Positions 34,407 through 42,983 of a stretch of 64,000 bases of DNA are shown here, in pieces (the stretch's first letter is position 1; every line of letters starts with the position of its first letter). Below the pieces are notes generated by a model. That model was not told the DNA's origin. It was given only the letters and a program-made list of their open reading frames with translations, and made no database searches. Position numbers and translations under genes: made by a program. The stretch covers positions 806,001 to 870,000 of the forward strand of contig CAZCMS010000001.1 in assembly GCA_964499935.1 (NCBI GenBank), read 5' to 3'. The DNA comes from CALBGR01 sp964499935. GTDB taxonomy: Bacteria > Patescibacteriota > Saccharimonadia > Saccharimonadales > UBA4665.

Positions 34407-35207
34407 ATGAATATCCCTGAATCTGTGCATGAATTAACCGATCAGCTCTTGGAAGCTGCATTTTATTATGAAGGTGTTTCAGCATCAGTCAGACAAGGAA
34501 ATCACGAGCACACTAAACGCGCCATCGGAACCGTACTACTTGACGATTGGGAGACCGAAGATCGTGCTACCGCACACGCCCTGCATGCAGCTACAGGTTT
34601 TGCATGCACTCCAAGCACCGAACAGGTACTAAAAGGGAGGCCTCACGACCAAGGGGTTGCGCAGGAAGTTGCCGAAAACATGGCCGACCTTGCAGCTCAT
34701 ATCCTGCAAACTCCCGAATTATACGAAACCGGAATAGAACGTAGGGGAAATAAAAATGCGCTTACTGGGCTCGTAACAGAAATTGCTATTTTAGCGACCC
34801 TATGGAAAGGTATTGCCCATGGGCATCGCGAGGAGAAGTACTATGCACTACCAGCAACTTACGACCAAGATGTATCCGGAATAATCGATGGATACCACAC
34901 GGGCGTAGACATCATTCTAAGGAAAAGTGGGGAACCAAAGAAAAAAGGTTTTATACAAGCAAAAACCAGCTCTAACTATCTACAATTTAACCCAGGAAGA
35001 AAAATATACCGACCGGGCATAGCCGTTATGACACCCGCGCTACTACTAGAAGATCCGCAGGCAAGAGGCCATGATCTGCTTGAAGTGGTAGCTTCGGATG
35101 ATATACCTATGATTTGGCGCGCAAATCGCAATGCAGACACACTCTTGGCGCAGGCAGCAATACAGAAACGCTTATTCCGTAAGCTTAATCTGCAGACAAC
35201 AACTTAG
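34407..35207 (+). CDS. Hypothetical protein, possible PD-(D/E)xK nuclease fold
   Basis: A 266-residue soluble protein, not recognised. The order LTGLVTEIAILATLW (Glu on a helix), IDGYHTGVDIILRK (Asp on a strand) and KKKGFIQAKTSSNYL (Gln-x-Lys on a strand) matches the E...D...(E/Q)xK pattern of restriction-endonuclease-like folds, near residues 119, 170 and 188. TAAGAT ends six bases before the ATG. It stands alone. The nuclease idea is a pattern reading only. Confidence 0.6.
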   Translation: MNIPESVHELTDQLLEAAFYYEGVSASVRQGNHEHTKRAIGTVLLDDWETEDRATAHALHAATGFACTPSTEQVLKGRPHDQGVAQEVAENMADLAAHILQTPELYETGIERRGNKNALTGLVTEIAILATLWKGIAHGHREEKYYALPATYDQDVSGIIDGYHTGVDIILRKSGEPKKKGFIQAKTSSNYLQFNPGRKIYRPGIAVMTPALLLEDPQARGHDLLEVVASDDIPMIWRANRNADTLLAQAAIQKRLFRKLNLQTTT

Positions 35208-35248
35208 ATTGATTGACGTGCCCACAACAGATTGCTACTATAAAATCA

Positions 35249-35314
35249 ATGAATACAACAAAAGCCCAAATTTTGTGCTGTGATATCGGTCTTGCGGAAT
35301 CTTGTTGTCTATAA
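35249..35314 (+). CDS. Possible 21-aa leader peptide with two Cys-Cys pairs
   Basis: An ATG seven bases after TACTAT opens a 21-codon frame, MNTTKAQILCCDIGLAESCC plus Leu, then TAA. Four of 21 codons are cysteine, in two adjacent pairs. The frame ends 34 bases before an intrinsic terminator, and the next gene starts 15 bases after the terminator run. The layout is that of an amino-acid attenuator, but the downstream protein has no cysteine, so the link is tentative. Confidence 0.4.
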   Translation: MNTTKAQILCCDIGLAESCCL

Positions 35315-35348
35315 AATTATCTCTATTAAATCAAAACAACGTAACGTA

Positions 35349-35375
35349 AGACCTCGAAACGAACGAGGTCTTTTT
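35349..35375 (+). terminator. Intrinsic terminator in the leader of the gene at 35391
   Basis: Perfect 8-bp stem AGACCTCG (35349-35356) with CGAGGTCT (35364-35371) and T5 directly after. It lies inside the leader, only 15 bases before the ATG at 35391, so transcription must pass it or be attenuated there. It could instead end a short RNA from the promoter near 35236. Confidence 0.8.
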
Positions 35376-35390
35376 ATTCAGGAAAAAACT

Positions 35391-35807
35391 ATGAACATCT
35401 CAACACAAGGCGAAACTAATACCTACCACACACTTCGCGCAGAACAACTGCAAGCAGTATACGTGTCACTTCTTGGTGGTGTGGCACTATCAGGCGAAAA
35501 TGATCACCCCGACATTGAAACAATCTGGAGCGAGCTTGGTGATCAAGCGACCATACAACAAGGAACCATACATGGAGTCTTTGGGCCAAATGATGTCTTA
35601 ATTGAACTTGGCAGTAATCCTGGAGGACATATAACAATCTCTGCAAAAACAGCCGATGGCATCGAAGAAATTCGATTAGACACACATAATGGCAAGCCTA
35701 ATTTCGCAATCACCGCCCAACTAAGCACTAAGCTTAGCTCCTCCCAGACTAACTACGCCATACCTAACGTCCAGTCGGAGGGAAAAACACTCCTCCAGAA
35801 CGACTAA
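35391..35807 (+). CDS. Hypothetical protein, 138 aa
   Basis: Not recognised. Start at 35391 (MNISTQGETNTYHT), after the leader terminator; an earlier frame start at 35280 would run through the terminator and is unlikely. Soluble, acidic, without cysteine, mixed alpha/beta. Its 3' end overlaps the convergent gene at 35764 by 44 bases. Confidence 0.55.
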   Translation: MNISTQGETNTYHTLRAEQLQAVYVSLLGGVALSGENDHPDIETIWSELGDQATIQQGTIHGVFGPNDVLIELGSNPGGHITISAKTADGIEEIRLDTHNGKPNFAITAQLSTKLSSSQTNYAIPNVQSEGKTLLQND

Positions 35808-36486
35808 TCGACTCTAAGTTACGCTGATGTTCCGCTGCCTCTTCTGCGAATTGCTTACGATTTTTATCGATTGTTTTTTGGTCTTTTTTAGTTACATCTA
35901 TAATTCCACGGATGGCAGTAATACCAGGGTCAATAATAGCATCGAACAAGCGCTCAACTTCAGTAGCCTTAAGGTCTCGCACTAATTCTGGAGGACTAAT
36001 AAATGGTCTATGTTGGGACGTAAAATTTCCATACCGAATTTTACGCACACCACCCGTGTCTGTGCTCGTAAATGCGGTTCGAGATACAAGACTTCTACCG
36101 TCAGGACTAAACTCGTATACCTGTAGTTGAGCAGTCGGAGCAATATGAGGCGCCTCTACATCTACATTCGCGTCCACGCCTTCCTCGAGGAGCATCATGG
36201 AGCTCAGCGGTACACGTCGAACCATCCTCTCTGGCTGAAAAGCATATACAACTTGAAATTCTTCTACATCAAGTCTGTGCGTAAGACAATTCTCGCCAAA
36301 CTCAATCTTACCAGAGTTTAATTCTCTAATATCAAAAGATCGATCTTCTGTTTGTCGCCCAAAATCAAACCGATCGGCCGGTGGATGATTATCATCACCG
36401 AGCTCGGCAATTCTATCGCTGACTAACTGCTGGAAAGGATCCAGATTAAATTGCGGATTAGCAATTCCTCCGTCTGTCAATGCCAT
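35764..36486 (-). CDS. Hypothetical protein, 240 aa
   Basis: Not recognised. An AGGAG site lies before the ATG at 36486. The N-terminal 130 residues are mixed with beta-strands, the C-terminal part (about 165-225) is helical and highly charged (VTKKDQKTIDKNRKQFAEEA), likely a coiled coil, ending in a short Gly/Pro tail. Overlaps the opposite gene's end by 44 bases. Confidence 0.6.
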   Translation of the reverse strand: MALTDGGIANPQFNLDPFQQLVSDRIAELGDDNHPPADRFDFGRQTEDRSFDIRELNSGKIEFGENCLTHRLDVEEFQVVYAFQPERMVRRVPLSSMMLLEEGVDANVDVEAPHIAPTAQLQVYEFSPDGRSLVSRTAFTSTDTGGVRKIRYGNFTSQHRPFISPPELVRDLKATEVERLFDAIIDPGITAIRGIIDVTKKDQKTIDKNRKQFAEEAAEHQRNLESISRSGGVFFPPTGR

Positions 36487-36630
36487 AGATTCTCCTAACT
36501 GAATTTATCGGTGCTATACCTTGCATAATACCAAAATATCCTCAATAAAACACCTGATATGCAGCTATTGTTGCTTATACTTGCATTTAATTATATTTTC
36601 TGCTATAATATCAATATTAGGAGTTTACCT

Positions 36631-37308
36631 ATGTCACGATTACGTTCACGCCAACCTTATTCTAGTAGAGAGCGAGCAAATAGATCTGCTGGCCCTAAAG
36701 AGATGTCCGAGGATATCTATATCCCTCGCCAACAATTCCACAGGGCAGAAAAGGGAGCTACAGATCGAGTAATGCACATTCATCGCTCACTTGCGAGACA
36801 AGGTGAGATAGGCACCACCGCCATGCTTGCTATCGTAGGCTCAATGCCTCGTGATATTTCTGTACATAGGCGCGCTACTGTAACACTCGGAGTCTCGATG
36901 CTCGATGCGACAAACCTGACACGCCACAAAAAGTTTACGTCCCGCGATCCAAACTACGACCCAGAAGCACTGAGGCGCACAATTAAACGAAATGTACCGA
37001 GCTTCAGAAAGCCTCTTGGCGAAATTTCAGTGAAAGATGTAATCCAAATAGGCAGCAAGCGAGCTCCGGCGCTTGCGCTAGAAGTGGCTAGTCCTCAGCT
37101 GGATGAAGAGATGGATGCGATTAATGCAATCGTTGCCTTACAACGAGGCGACTCAAGTGTAGAAATAGATGTCAAGCCTCACATATCAATAGCGACTTTC
37201 CCTGGGCTGAGAGAAATCCCTCAGAATATTTTGGATGCAGTCCACGAAGCAGCGCCCAACCACATTGACCTAGATCCGGGTGAGTTTTATGGTCGTGACT
37301 GGGAATAA
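36631..37308 (+). CDS. Hypothetical protein, 225 aa
   Basis: Start at 36631 with a TAGGAG site seven bases upstream and TATAAT at 36604-36609. The N-terminal 25 residues are basic and disordered. Near residue 190 it has KPHISIATFPG, an H-x-S strand as in 2H phosphoesterases, but the first HxT/S motif of that fold is not clear, so I do not assign it. Single gene, divergent from 35764. Confidence 0.6.
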   Translation: MSRLRSRQPYSSRERANRSAGPKEMSEDIYIPRQQFHRAEKGATDRVMHIHRSLARQGEIGTTAMLAIVGSMPRDISVHRRATVTLGVSMLDATNLTRHKKFTSRDPNYDPEALRRTIKRNVPSFRKPLGEISVKDVIQIGSKRAPALALEVASPQLDEEMDAINAIVALQRGDSSVEIDVKPHISIATFPGLREIPQNILDAVHEAAPNHIDLDPGEFYGRDWE

Positions 37309-37339
37309 ATAAGCAGAAATTGCAAGCCAAAACTTATAT

Positions 37340-37756
37340 TTACACGCTCAAAGAAGATTCTAATGCTGCCGTGAGTTTAGTACGATCAGCTTCGGGCATT
37401 GGTTCATTTGTGTAGGTTTTTGGAGCTTCCGGTAAGGTGATCGGTTTGCCCCATGTATCAGTCTTGTTCCTTCCGTATATATGCACATGGAAGAACGGCT
37501 CGGCATCGGGCAACAATCCCCAATTTCCATTCGCTTGGATATTAAACCAAGGTGCCAACTGTAAATCTTCCATAATATTACAAGTTTTGGATGCAAGCTT
37601 GAATGTAGATTCCGCTAACTCAATATCCTGCCATGCGTTAGCGACCCTGCGCTTTGGAGTAACAATTACGTGCAAACCCTCCTCGTAAGTGGTGTGGGGA
37701 TTTTTGGGAGTACTGATGGTAAACGTATCATTCTCCCAAAGCGTAAAGATATTCAT
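37340..37756 (-). CDS. HIT-like protein
   Basis: A 138-residue protein ending in a histidine-triad-like motif: NGNWGLLPDAEPFFHVHIYG, with His-x-His and a following Arg-Asn. The upstream part (GLHVIVTPKRRVANAWQDI) fits the HIT core strand-helix. The third histidine of the triad is replaced by Tyr-Gly-Arg, as in some HIT branches (for example the GalT-like H-x-H-x-Q class). TATACT lies six bases before the ATG. Substrate unknown. Confidence 0.78.
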   Translation of the reverse strand: MNIFTLWENDTFTISTPKNPHTTYEEGLHVIVTPKRRVANAWQDIELAESTFKLASKTCNIMEDLQLAPWFNIQANGNWGLLPDAEPFFHVHIYGRNKTDTWGKPITLPEAPKTYTNEPMPEADRTKLTAALESSLSV

Positions 37757-37912
37757 AAGCGCAGTATAGCAAAAAAGACCCCTGGCAAGGGAGGTCTTGC
37801 ATAATTCTTTGGGGCATCACGGGCATTTATATATCAGTGTGGCTTTACCTCAAAACTCGACGTATCGAATACTCAGGTAAAAACAGAGTAGAAACAAAAA
37901 GATGAGGAGCGG

Positions 37913-37980
37913 GCAGGGGGGCGACGAAGTGAAGAGCAGGAGCTCACCAAGGCGAAAGCCTTGTCTTCGTTGCCCCTTGC
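37913..37980 (-). terminator. Three-way-junction RNA after the paralogue (copy 2)
   Basis: Outer stem 37913-37929 with 37965-37980 (one bulge, two wobble pairs). Inner arms are GAGC/GCTC (37934-37937 with 37942-37945, loop AGGA) and CAAGGC/GCCTTG (37948-37953 with 37958-37963, loop GAAA). It starts four bases after the stop at 37985 on the minus strand and is followed by CTTTTTG. Fold and inner-arm sequence match copy 1 at 33445-33507 while the outer stems differ with pairing kept. Confidence 0.8.
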
Positions 37981-37984
37981 AGAT

Positions 37985-38356
37985 CTACTCCACAGCGGCA
38001 AAATCCTTCAGGATCGTTGCGTTGGGATACTTCCTGCGTGCCTCCGACGGGTCAAAGGGAGCAGAGAGAGGCCTGTTACGACCGAGGATGACCAAACTGA
38101 CCATCTCAGGCTGAATATGCTGCCACCTCAAGGTGTATAGCACATTATTGTGAACATACACGTGGCCGTACACCACATCAACCAAACCGTAGAGCCTGGC
38201 GTCTTCAAAAAACACCTCGATCGTGATGCATGAACCGACCTCCGTCAAGCAGGAGATGGCCTTCATGACCAAGGCAGCCTTCTCTTCGTCCACTTCACCA
38301 CGCACCACAAACGCTTTCCTGTTGTCCGTGCTGGCGACCGTTTGCGTCTTGGACAT
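37985..38356 (-). CDS. Paralogue of the alpha-CTD-like protein's N-terminal domain, 123 aa
   Basis: The start at 38356 (MSKTQTVASTDNRKAFVVRG) has an AAGGA site nine bases upstream. The first 55 residues align with the protein at 33517 (shared MS-T, GE-D-E, helix and following I-I-E strands), but there is no alpha-CTD; the rest has its own strands (GHVYVHNNVLYTLRWQHIQP) and a basic end. G/C-rich codon use, long leader with the conserved element and the same three-way-junction RNA after the stop mark it as the same family. Function unknown. Confidence 0.7.
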   Translation of the reverse strand: MSKTQTVASTDNRKAFVVRGEVDEEKAALVMKAISCLTEVGSCITIEVFFEDARLYGLVDVVYGHVYVHNNVLYTLRWQHIQPEMVSLVILGRNRPLSAPFDPSEARRKYPNATILKDFAAVE

Positions 38357-38458
38357 TACGTCCATTCCTTTCATCGATTGACAATCATTAGATACAGCAC
38401 ACAAAGCACGTGTTCCACAAAACACACTCAAAATGCTATATCTAACCAAAACAATTGT

Positions 38459-38520
38459 CTCTACTCTGTAAACATACATTTGCGAGCAAAAAAGCGCGTA
38501 TAACGCTACGCTCTAGCAAA
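38459..38520 (-). promoter_or_regulatory. Conserved 5' leader element (copy 2) with promoter
   Basis: On the minus strand a TATAAT near 38536 is followed by GTTTGCTAGAGC, an AGCG/CGCT hairpin, TTTTTTGCTCGCAAATGTA and ACAGAGTAGAG. The order and sequence match the leader at 34241-34289, with a longer insert between GAGC and GCTCGC. The leader to the ATG is about 165 nt. Confidence 0.65.
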
Positions 38521-38582
38521 CTAACTTCATTATACCATATATTCAAAATATATGCAAGTTGCGTATCAACTTCAAAGCTCTT

Positions 38583-38670
38583 TGGTACCGCGGGCCGGAC
38601 TTGAACCGGCACGAGCATAAAGCTCACAAGATTTTGAGTCTGGCGTGTCTACCAATTCCACCACCGCGGC
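38583..38670 (-). tRNA. tRNA-Leu (anticodon CAA)
   Basis: Acceptor stem GCCGCGG pairs with CCGCGGT (one G-U). The anticodon loop CTCAAAA gives CAA for UUG codons; a type II long variable arm and T-loop TTCAAGT follow. 3' CCA is encoded. Confidence 0.95.
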
Positions 38671-38769
38671 ACAAAACAGTTTTGAATCCTTACGCTACAC
38701 TAAAAACACTAGAAGCATAGGTAACAGAGGTATATTGTACTATACTTGTAAGTGGAAGGCTAGAAATTT

Positions 38770-40050
38770 ATGGCACAGAACCCGCTATTTCCAACTCCAG
38801 GCGACAAAAAAGACGACACAGCATCGTCTGGTTACGTATTGCCAAAAGGTGAAAAAGCAAATATACAGCCCAAAGAATCTCATAAAGAACATAACGCGGC
38901 AGCGAATATTGTTCGGCAAAAGCTTGCCAAAATCTATGCAACCGAACCTGATGTTAAAAAAGAGTTAAAAGAACTACCTGATGCTCAAAAACCACTCTCA
39001 AAGCATCAGCATTTTTTGCAAAACCTACAAAAAAAGGCTACTTCTGTTGCTGAAATTCAAACCAAATGGCACGAATACTACACCAACCTCATCGAGGAAG
39101 AAAAACATCAAGTATGGAGAGAATTCTACAGCGAACAGTCTAAGCACTCTCGTTACGCACAATTCACCAGCAAAGAGCACCCTGTAGAACAATCAAAGAA
39201 TGGCGTAGTCGTATCAACAAAACACGAAATTGCGACTGCCTCTGCATCGCAAAAGCGCTTGCGTGATGCACGCTCTGCAAAAGAGATCAAAGAGGGAATT
39301 GGGCGTAAAATTGATAAATCAGCCCTTAAAGACAAACACCACCCACTTCGATCATTGTTCTTCGGTCTTGGCATTGGGTTCACCATGCTTGTAGTACTCT
39401 TGTTTGGACTTTTCAATGAAATGATCATTGCACCGTTTATACAGCCGAGTCGTAACGTCAGCGCCACGCCTATAATTATCAATAACGATGGCATCGCTGC
39501 CGACGGCTCAACTAAAATCATTATCCCTAAAATTAACGTTGAAATTCCTGTCGATTATAACGTGGCGTCTATGGCAGAGCATGACATTCAAAAAGGACTC
39601 GAAAACGGAGTCGTGCACTACCCCTCAACAACCCTACCCGGCGAAGTAGGGAACGCAGCGTTTTTTGGGCATTCCAGCAACAATATATTCAATCCTGGTA
39701 AATATAAATTTGCGTTTGTAATGCTTAGCAACCTACAGTCTGGCGACATCTTTTATCTCACCCATAACAAAAAGGTATACACCTATAAAGTATTCGAGAA
39801 AAAAGTAGTTAACCCTGATGAAACATGGATACTAAATCCTGTCGAAGGAAAGCCTGCCACCGCAACACTTATTACCTGTGACCCTCCAGGTACAACATTA
39901 CATAGACTTGTAGTTTGGGGTGAGCAAATAACCCCAGATCCATCAACGAATACTACAGCTACAGAAACACAGCCGGTTAATAAGGATGATCAAGATATTA
40001 TTGGCCCCTCTACATCTCTATGGAGCCGGTTTACGAATTGGCTGCTATAA
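38770..40050 (+). CDS. Sortase family transpeptidase with long cytoplasmic N-terminus
   Basis: A 426-residue protein. The first about 195 residues are polar, charged and helical; one membrane helix (SLFFGLGIGFTMLVVLLFGL) follows; the sortase domain covers about 245-395. The catalytic histidine is in FFGHSS, the cysteine in LITCDPPG and the arginine in LHRLVVWGE, so the triad is complete. Sortases attach surface proteins or polymerise pilins. The long N-terminal region is unusual for the family. No sorting-signal substrate is evident in the window. Confidence 0.88.
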   Translation: MAQNPLFPTPGDKKDDTASSGYVLPKGEKANIQPKESHKEHNAAANIVRQKLAKIYATEPDVKKELKELPDAQKPLSKHQHFLQNLQKKATSVAEIQTKWHEYYTNLIEEEKHQVWREFYSEQSKHSRYAQFTSKEHPVEQSKNGVVVSTKHEIATASASQKRLRDARSAKEIKEGIGRKIDKSALKDKHHPLRSLFFGLGIGFTMLVVLLFGLFNEMIIAPFIQPSRNVSATPIIINNDGIAADGSTKIIIPKINVEIPVDYNVASMAEHDIQKGLENGVVHYPSTTLPGEVGNAAFFGHSSNNIFNPGKYKFAFVMLSNLQSGDIFYLTHNKKVYTYKVFEKKVVNPDETWILNPVEGKPATATLITCDPPGTTLHRLVVWGEQITPDPSTNTTATETQPVNKDDQDIIGPSTSLWSRFTNWLL

Positions 40051-40080
40051 GGAGCAGAACAGATTACATCATAAAGCAAT

Positions 40081-40104
40081 GAATCTGTCTTCAATTTCAG
40101 ATTC
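40081..40104. terminator. Hairpin between convergent genes
   Basis: A perfect 7-bp stem GAATCTG (40081-40087) with CAGATTC (40098-40104), ten-base loop, lies between the stops of the sortase and PEGA genes; weak U-run only. Confidence 0.45.
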
Positions 40105-40129
40105 GATTTGCACAGAGCAGCTATTAACC

Positions 40130-41638
40130 CTAGAGATCAGCTTCTGTGCGCAATGGAGTGGCAGTCAAAACAACACCTTGCTGACCATCTGCGCGTGGAG
40201 CAAATGTGTATAGATATTCATAATCTCTATCAAATGCTGATTCATACACCGAGCTTGCAGGCACTAGTGTACGTTTATTGAGGTTATCGTAATCAAATAC
40301 AACTTGTTTACCGCCACTGACATAACTAAATCGATTGCCATCCATCCATGGAGCCTTTAGCTGAGGCTCATCAATCGCATATTTTATGCGATACTGGAAT
40401 GCCTGCTCTCTATCGATATCATATACATGGAATGACTTGCTACCCTGCAGGGCAATGTACTGGGCATTTGCAGAAAACGAAACATTATTTGGATCAGTCA
40501 CGCGCAAAGAGAATACAGAGCCTGCTTTTTTGGCATCCTCACGAGAAAGTTGCGCAGCAGGGTTCTTGTACACTATCACTCTGCCTTCCGCTTTTGAGCC
40601 AGCAACAATGTACCAATCTCCATCAAACCGTGCTGCATCAAGTAGATACTTATCGCTCGACTTGATAGTGCGAAGGGTATATTCTTTGCCATTATCGTAT
40701 ACTTTCGCACTCACTTTGCCCTCAGGGACATCTTTGGCGGTAATATATACTACTGTATCTTTGCCATGGGACTTGAACGCTACTACATCTTTGAGCACAG
40801 GTGTTTGTGTTGGATCACCTAACGAAGCCCGCGTAAGTACCCCGGTGGATACATTATGCAGATAGTATGTATCGGGCTTCTTATCGAGAAGGGTAACATC
40901 AATTTCATTTGCGTCTATCGATAATTCACGTGACAAATTATACGACCCCTCTGGACGCTGACGGTCAACTAAAATATATTCTGATTTCTGTTCGCCAGCA
41001 GCTGTATACGAACGCTTAAACAATATGTGTCGATTATTATTAGACCACTCGATTACTTTTGTCTGAGCAGGGGTTGATGATTCGGTGAGCAACTGAGGAT
41101 TTATTTTGAAAGATTCTGGCGTGCCAACTGTTTCCTGATTTTTTGACAAATCAAATGTTTCAAACAATGTTTCGTCATCTGCGGTAGGACGCACTATGAG
41201 CCAGCGTCTATCTGGACTTTGGGTAGTAAGCACTGGATCTGCTTCGTATGCTTTAACATTAGCTGGCTTTAAGTTAGTCGGGAATAATAACGGGTACACA
41301 TAATGATTAACACTACCGCCCTCGACTTGTATGGTCCTCTTCCAGCTATCGTAGCCTTGACGGGAGATGTCAAGATCATACTGTCCAGCCGTGAGGTTAA
41401 GCTTGGTATTTGTATCGTTTGCGCGCACTCCGTTCACGTGTAACTGCGCTCCTGACGGCTGAGATGAAACGAACACAAGTCCTTTTTGCACGAGGTCACC
41501 CTTACGGGTCACGCCAAATCCGTATGCGTAATGAATTAATATTGTTGCAGCAAGCGTAATTGCAATCGCCACCAAAGCATAACCTGTAAACAGGCGTATG
41601 GTGTGATTTCTTCTTTTTTTAGGGTCCAGAAAATCCAT
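40130..41638 (-). CDS. Membrane-anchored PEGA domain and beta-propeller-like protein
   Basis: A 502-residue protein. One N-terminal helix (YALVAIAITLAATILIHYAYG) is followed by a PEGA domain with VFVSSQPSGAQLHVNGVRAN and the closing GYDSWKRTIQVEGG. The remaining 370 residues are repeated beta-strand sequence with WS, W, SPDRRW motifs, as in a six- or seven-bladed propeller. Probably an extracytoplasmic binding protein. TAGTAT ends eight bases before the ATG. Confidence 0.82.
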   Translation of the reverse strand: MDFLDPKKRRNHTIRLFTGYALVAIAITLAATILIHYAYGFGVTRKGDLVQKGLVFVSSQPSGAQLHVNGVRANDTNTKLNLTAGQYDLDISRQGYDSWKRTIQVEGGSVNHYVYPLLFPTNLKPANVKAYEADPVLTTQSPDRRWLIVRPTADDETLFETFDLSKNQETVGTPESFKINPQLLTESSTPAQTKVIEWSNNNRHILFKRSYTAAGEQKSEYILVDRQRPEGSYNLSRELSIDANEIDVTLLDKKPDTYYLHNVSTGVLTRASLGDPTQTPVLKDVVAFKSHGKDTVVYITAKDVPEGKVSAKVYDNGKEYTLRTIKSSDKYLLDAARFDGDWYIVAGSKAEGRVIVYKNPAAQLSREDAKKAGSVFSLRVTDPNNVSFSANAQYIALQGSKSFHVYDIDREQAFQYRIKYAIDEPQLKAPWMDGNRFSYVSGGKQVVFDYDNLNKRTLVPASSVYESAFDRDYEYLYTFAPRADGQQGVVLTATPLRTEADL

Positions 41639-41791
41639 ATGTATCTATACTATTATATCCCGAGTCGAGGAGTAATGAAAATATAAATTATAATGGCTAA
41701 AATACTTGCGACTATCGAACACAAGCGGTAAGATAAAGACATCTCGCCGTCGCTAGCGAATATTGAATTAATGGGGTATTAATTAAATCTT

Positions 41792-42919
41792 GTGAATAAA
41801 AACTACATTGTCCTAAACGGAAAACATTACGACGCCGTAACTGGTGCGCTCATTAAGTCATCAAATGTAGCACCACACGCAAAAAGTATGCATAAAAAAC
41901 CCATTGCATCCACCACAAAACCTGTGGCACCAACAACAAAAAAAATCGGGCAAGCAACCCTTAAGACATCGGATATTACACCTGCAAAACCTCGACCAGA
42001 TCGAACACACCATACTGCCACCAAGGGTACTACTGGCCGTAAACCTGCACAATCCAAAACTCTTATGCGACATGCTGTTAAAAAACCAGCCAAAAACGCA
42101 GCAAAGCCCACGATCAAGCAAGCATACCCGGTCGCAAAACAAACAACCTCAGCAGTGGTTGTGCCCAAAAAATCAGTGCATAGCATCAATCCAGCTACCT
42201 CTAAGCGTGCTGCAGCTACCAGTAAAAGTAGCCATATTAATAGGTTCGGAGCACCTGTTAAACCGATTCCGACCCATATCAAACCGATAGCTCTTCAACC
42301 TACACCTTCGAATACTCACCATGAATCTTCATCACCCAAACAACAAACGCCTGCGCCAAAAGCAAGCGCTACTACGGCAGTCAAAAAACAACAAATGCTC
42401 GAAAAAGCACTCGTCAATGCGCGCAGCCACGAAGAGCCAGCACCAGAAATTACATCCAAGCGCCATGGTCGCCGTCGCATCCTAAGTTCACTTGCAGTAC
42501 TAGGGGCTGTACTTGTTATAGGAAGTTTTATTGCATACCTTAATAGATCGTCAGTGGAACTGCAGGTAGCTTCTGTACGAGCAGGCTTCCAGGCATCAGC
42601 TCCAAGTGCACCTTCTGGTTATCAGAAAGAAGCTACAAAAGCTGACAGTGGCAAGGTTGCTGTACGCTTTATATCTCCTATCAATAACGATCAGTTTACT
42701 CTTACACAAGAAGCATCTTCATGGGACAGCCAAACTCTTTTCGATAGTGTTGTTGCCAGCAGCTCCACAAATTATCAGACCATCCAGAGCCACGGACGCA
42801 CCATCTATGTATATGACGGCGATAAGGCAGCCTGGGTTGACGGAGGCATACTTTACAAAGTATCAGGTAGCTCACAACTTAATAGTGATCAAATTGTCTC
42901 ACTCGCCACAAGCATGTAA
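41792..42919 (+). CDS. Lys/Ala/Pro-rich membrane protein, GTG start
   Basis: The GTG at 41792 opens MNKNYIVLNGKHYDAVTGAL, followed by about 200 low-complexity residues rich in Lys, Pro, Ala and Thr, one helix (ILSSLAVLGAVLVIGSFIAY, about 229-248) and an extracytoplasmic C-terminal domain of about 110 residues with aromatic and small residues. Not a named family. Layout suggests a cytoplasmic basic tail, membrane span and outer domain. Single gene, divergent from the PEGA gene; the intergenic part (41639-41791) holds two facing promoters. Confidence 0.72.
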   Translation: MNKNYIVLNGKHYDAVTGALIKSSNVAPHAKSMHKKPIASTTKPVAPTTKKIGQATLKTSDITPAKPRPDRTHHTATKGTTGRKPAQSKTLMRHAVKKPAKNAAKPTIKQAYPVAKQTTSAVVVPKKSVHSINPATSKRAAATSKSSHINRFGAPVKPIPTHIKPIALQPTPSNTHHESSSPKQQTPAPKASATTAVKKQQMLEKALVNARSHEEPAPEITSKRHGRRRILSSLAVLGAVLVIGSFIAYLNRSSVELQVASVRAGFQASAPSAPSGYQKEATKADSGKVAVRFISPINNDQFTLTQEASSWDSQTLFDSVVASSSTNYQTIQSHGRTIYVYDGDKAAWVDGGILYKVSGSSQLNSDQIVSLATSM

Positions 42920-42983
42920 CATTAACAAGCCTACCGCTTAGCTAGTAGCGCATTACCTCTGTTTATGATAGACTTATTCCGTT

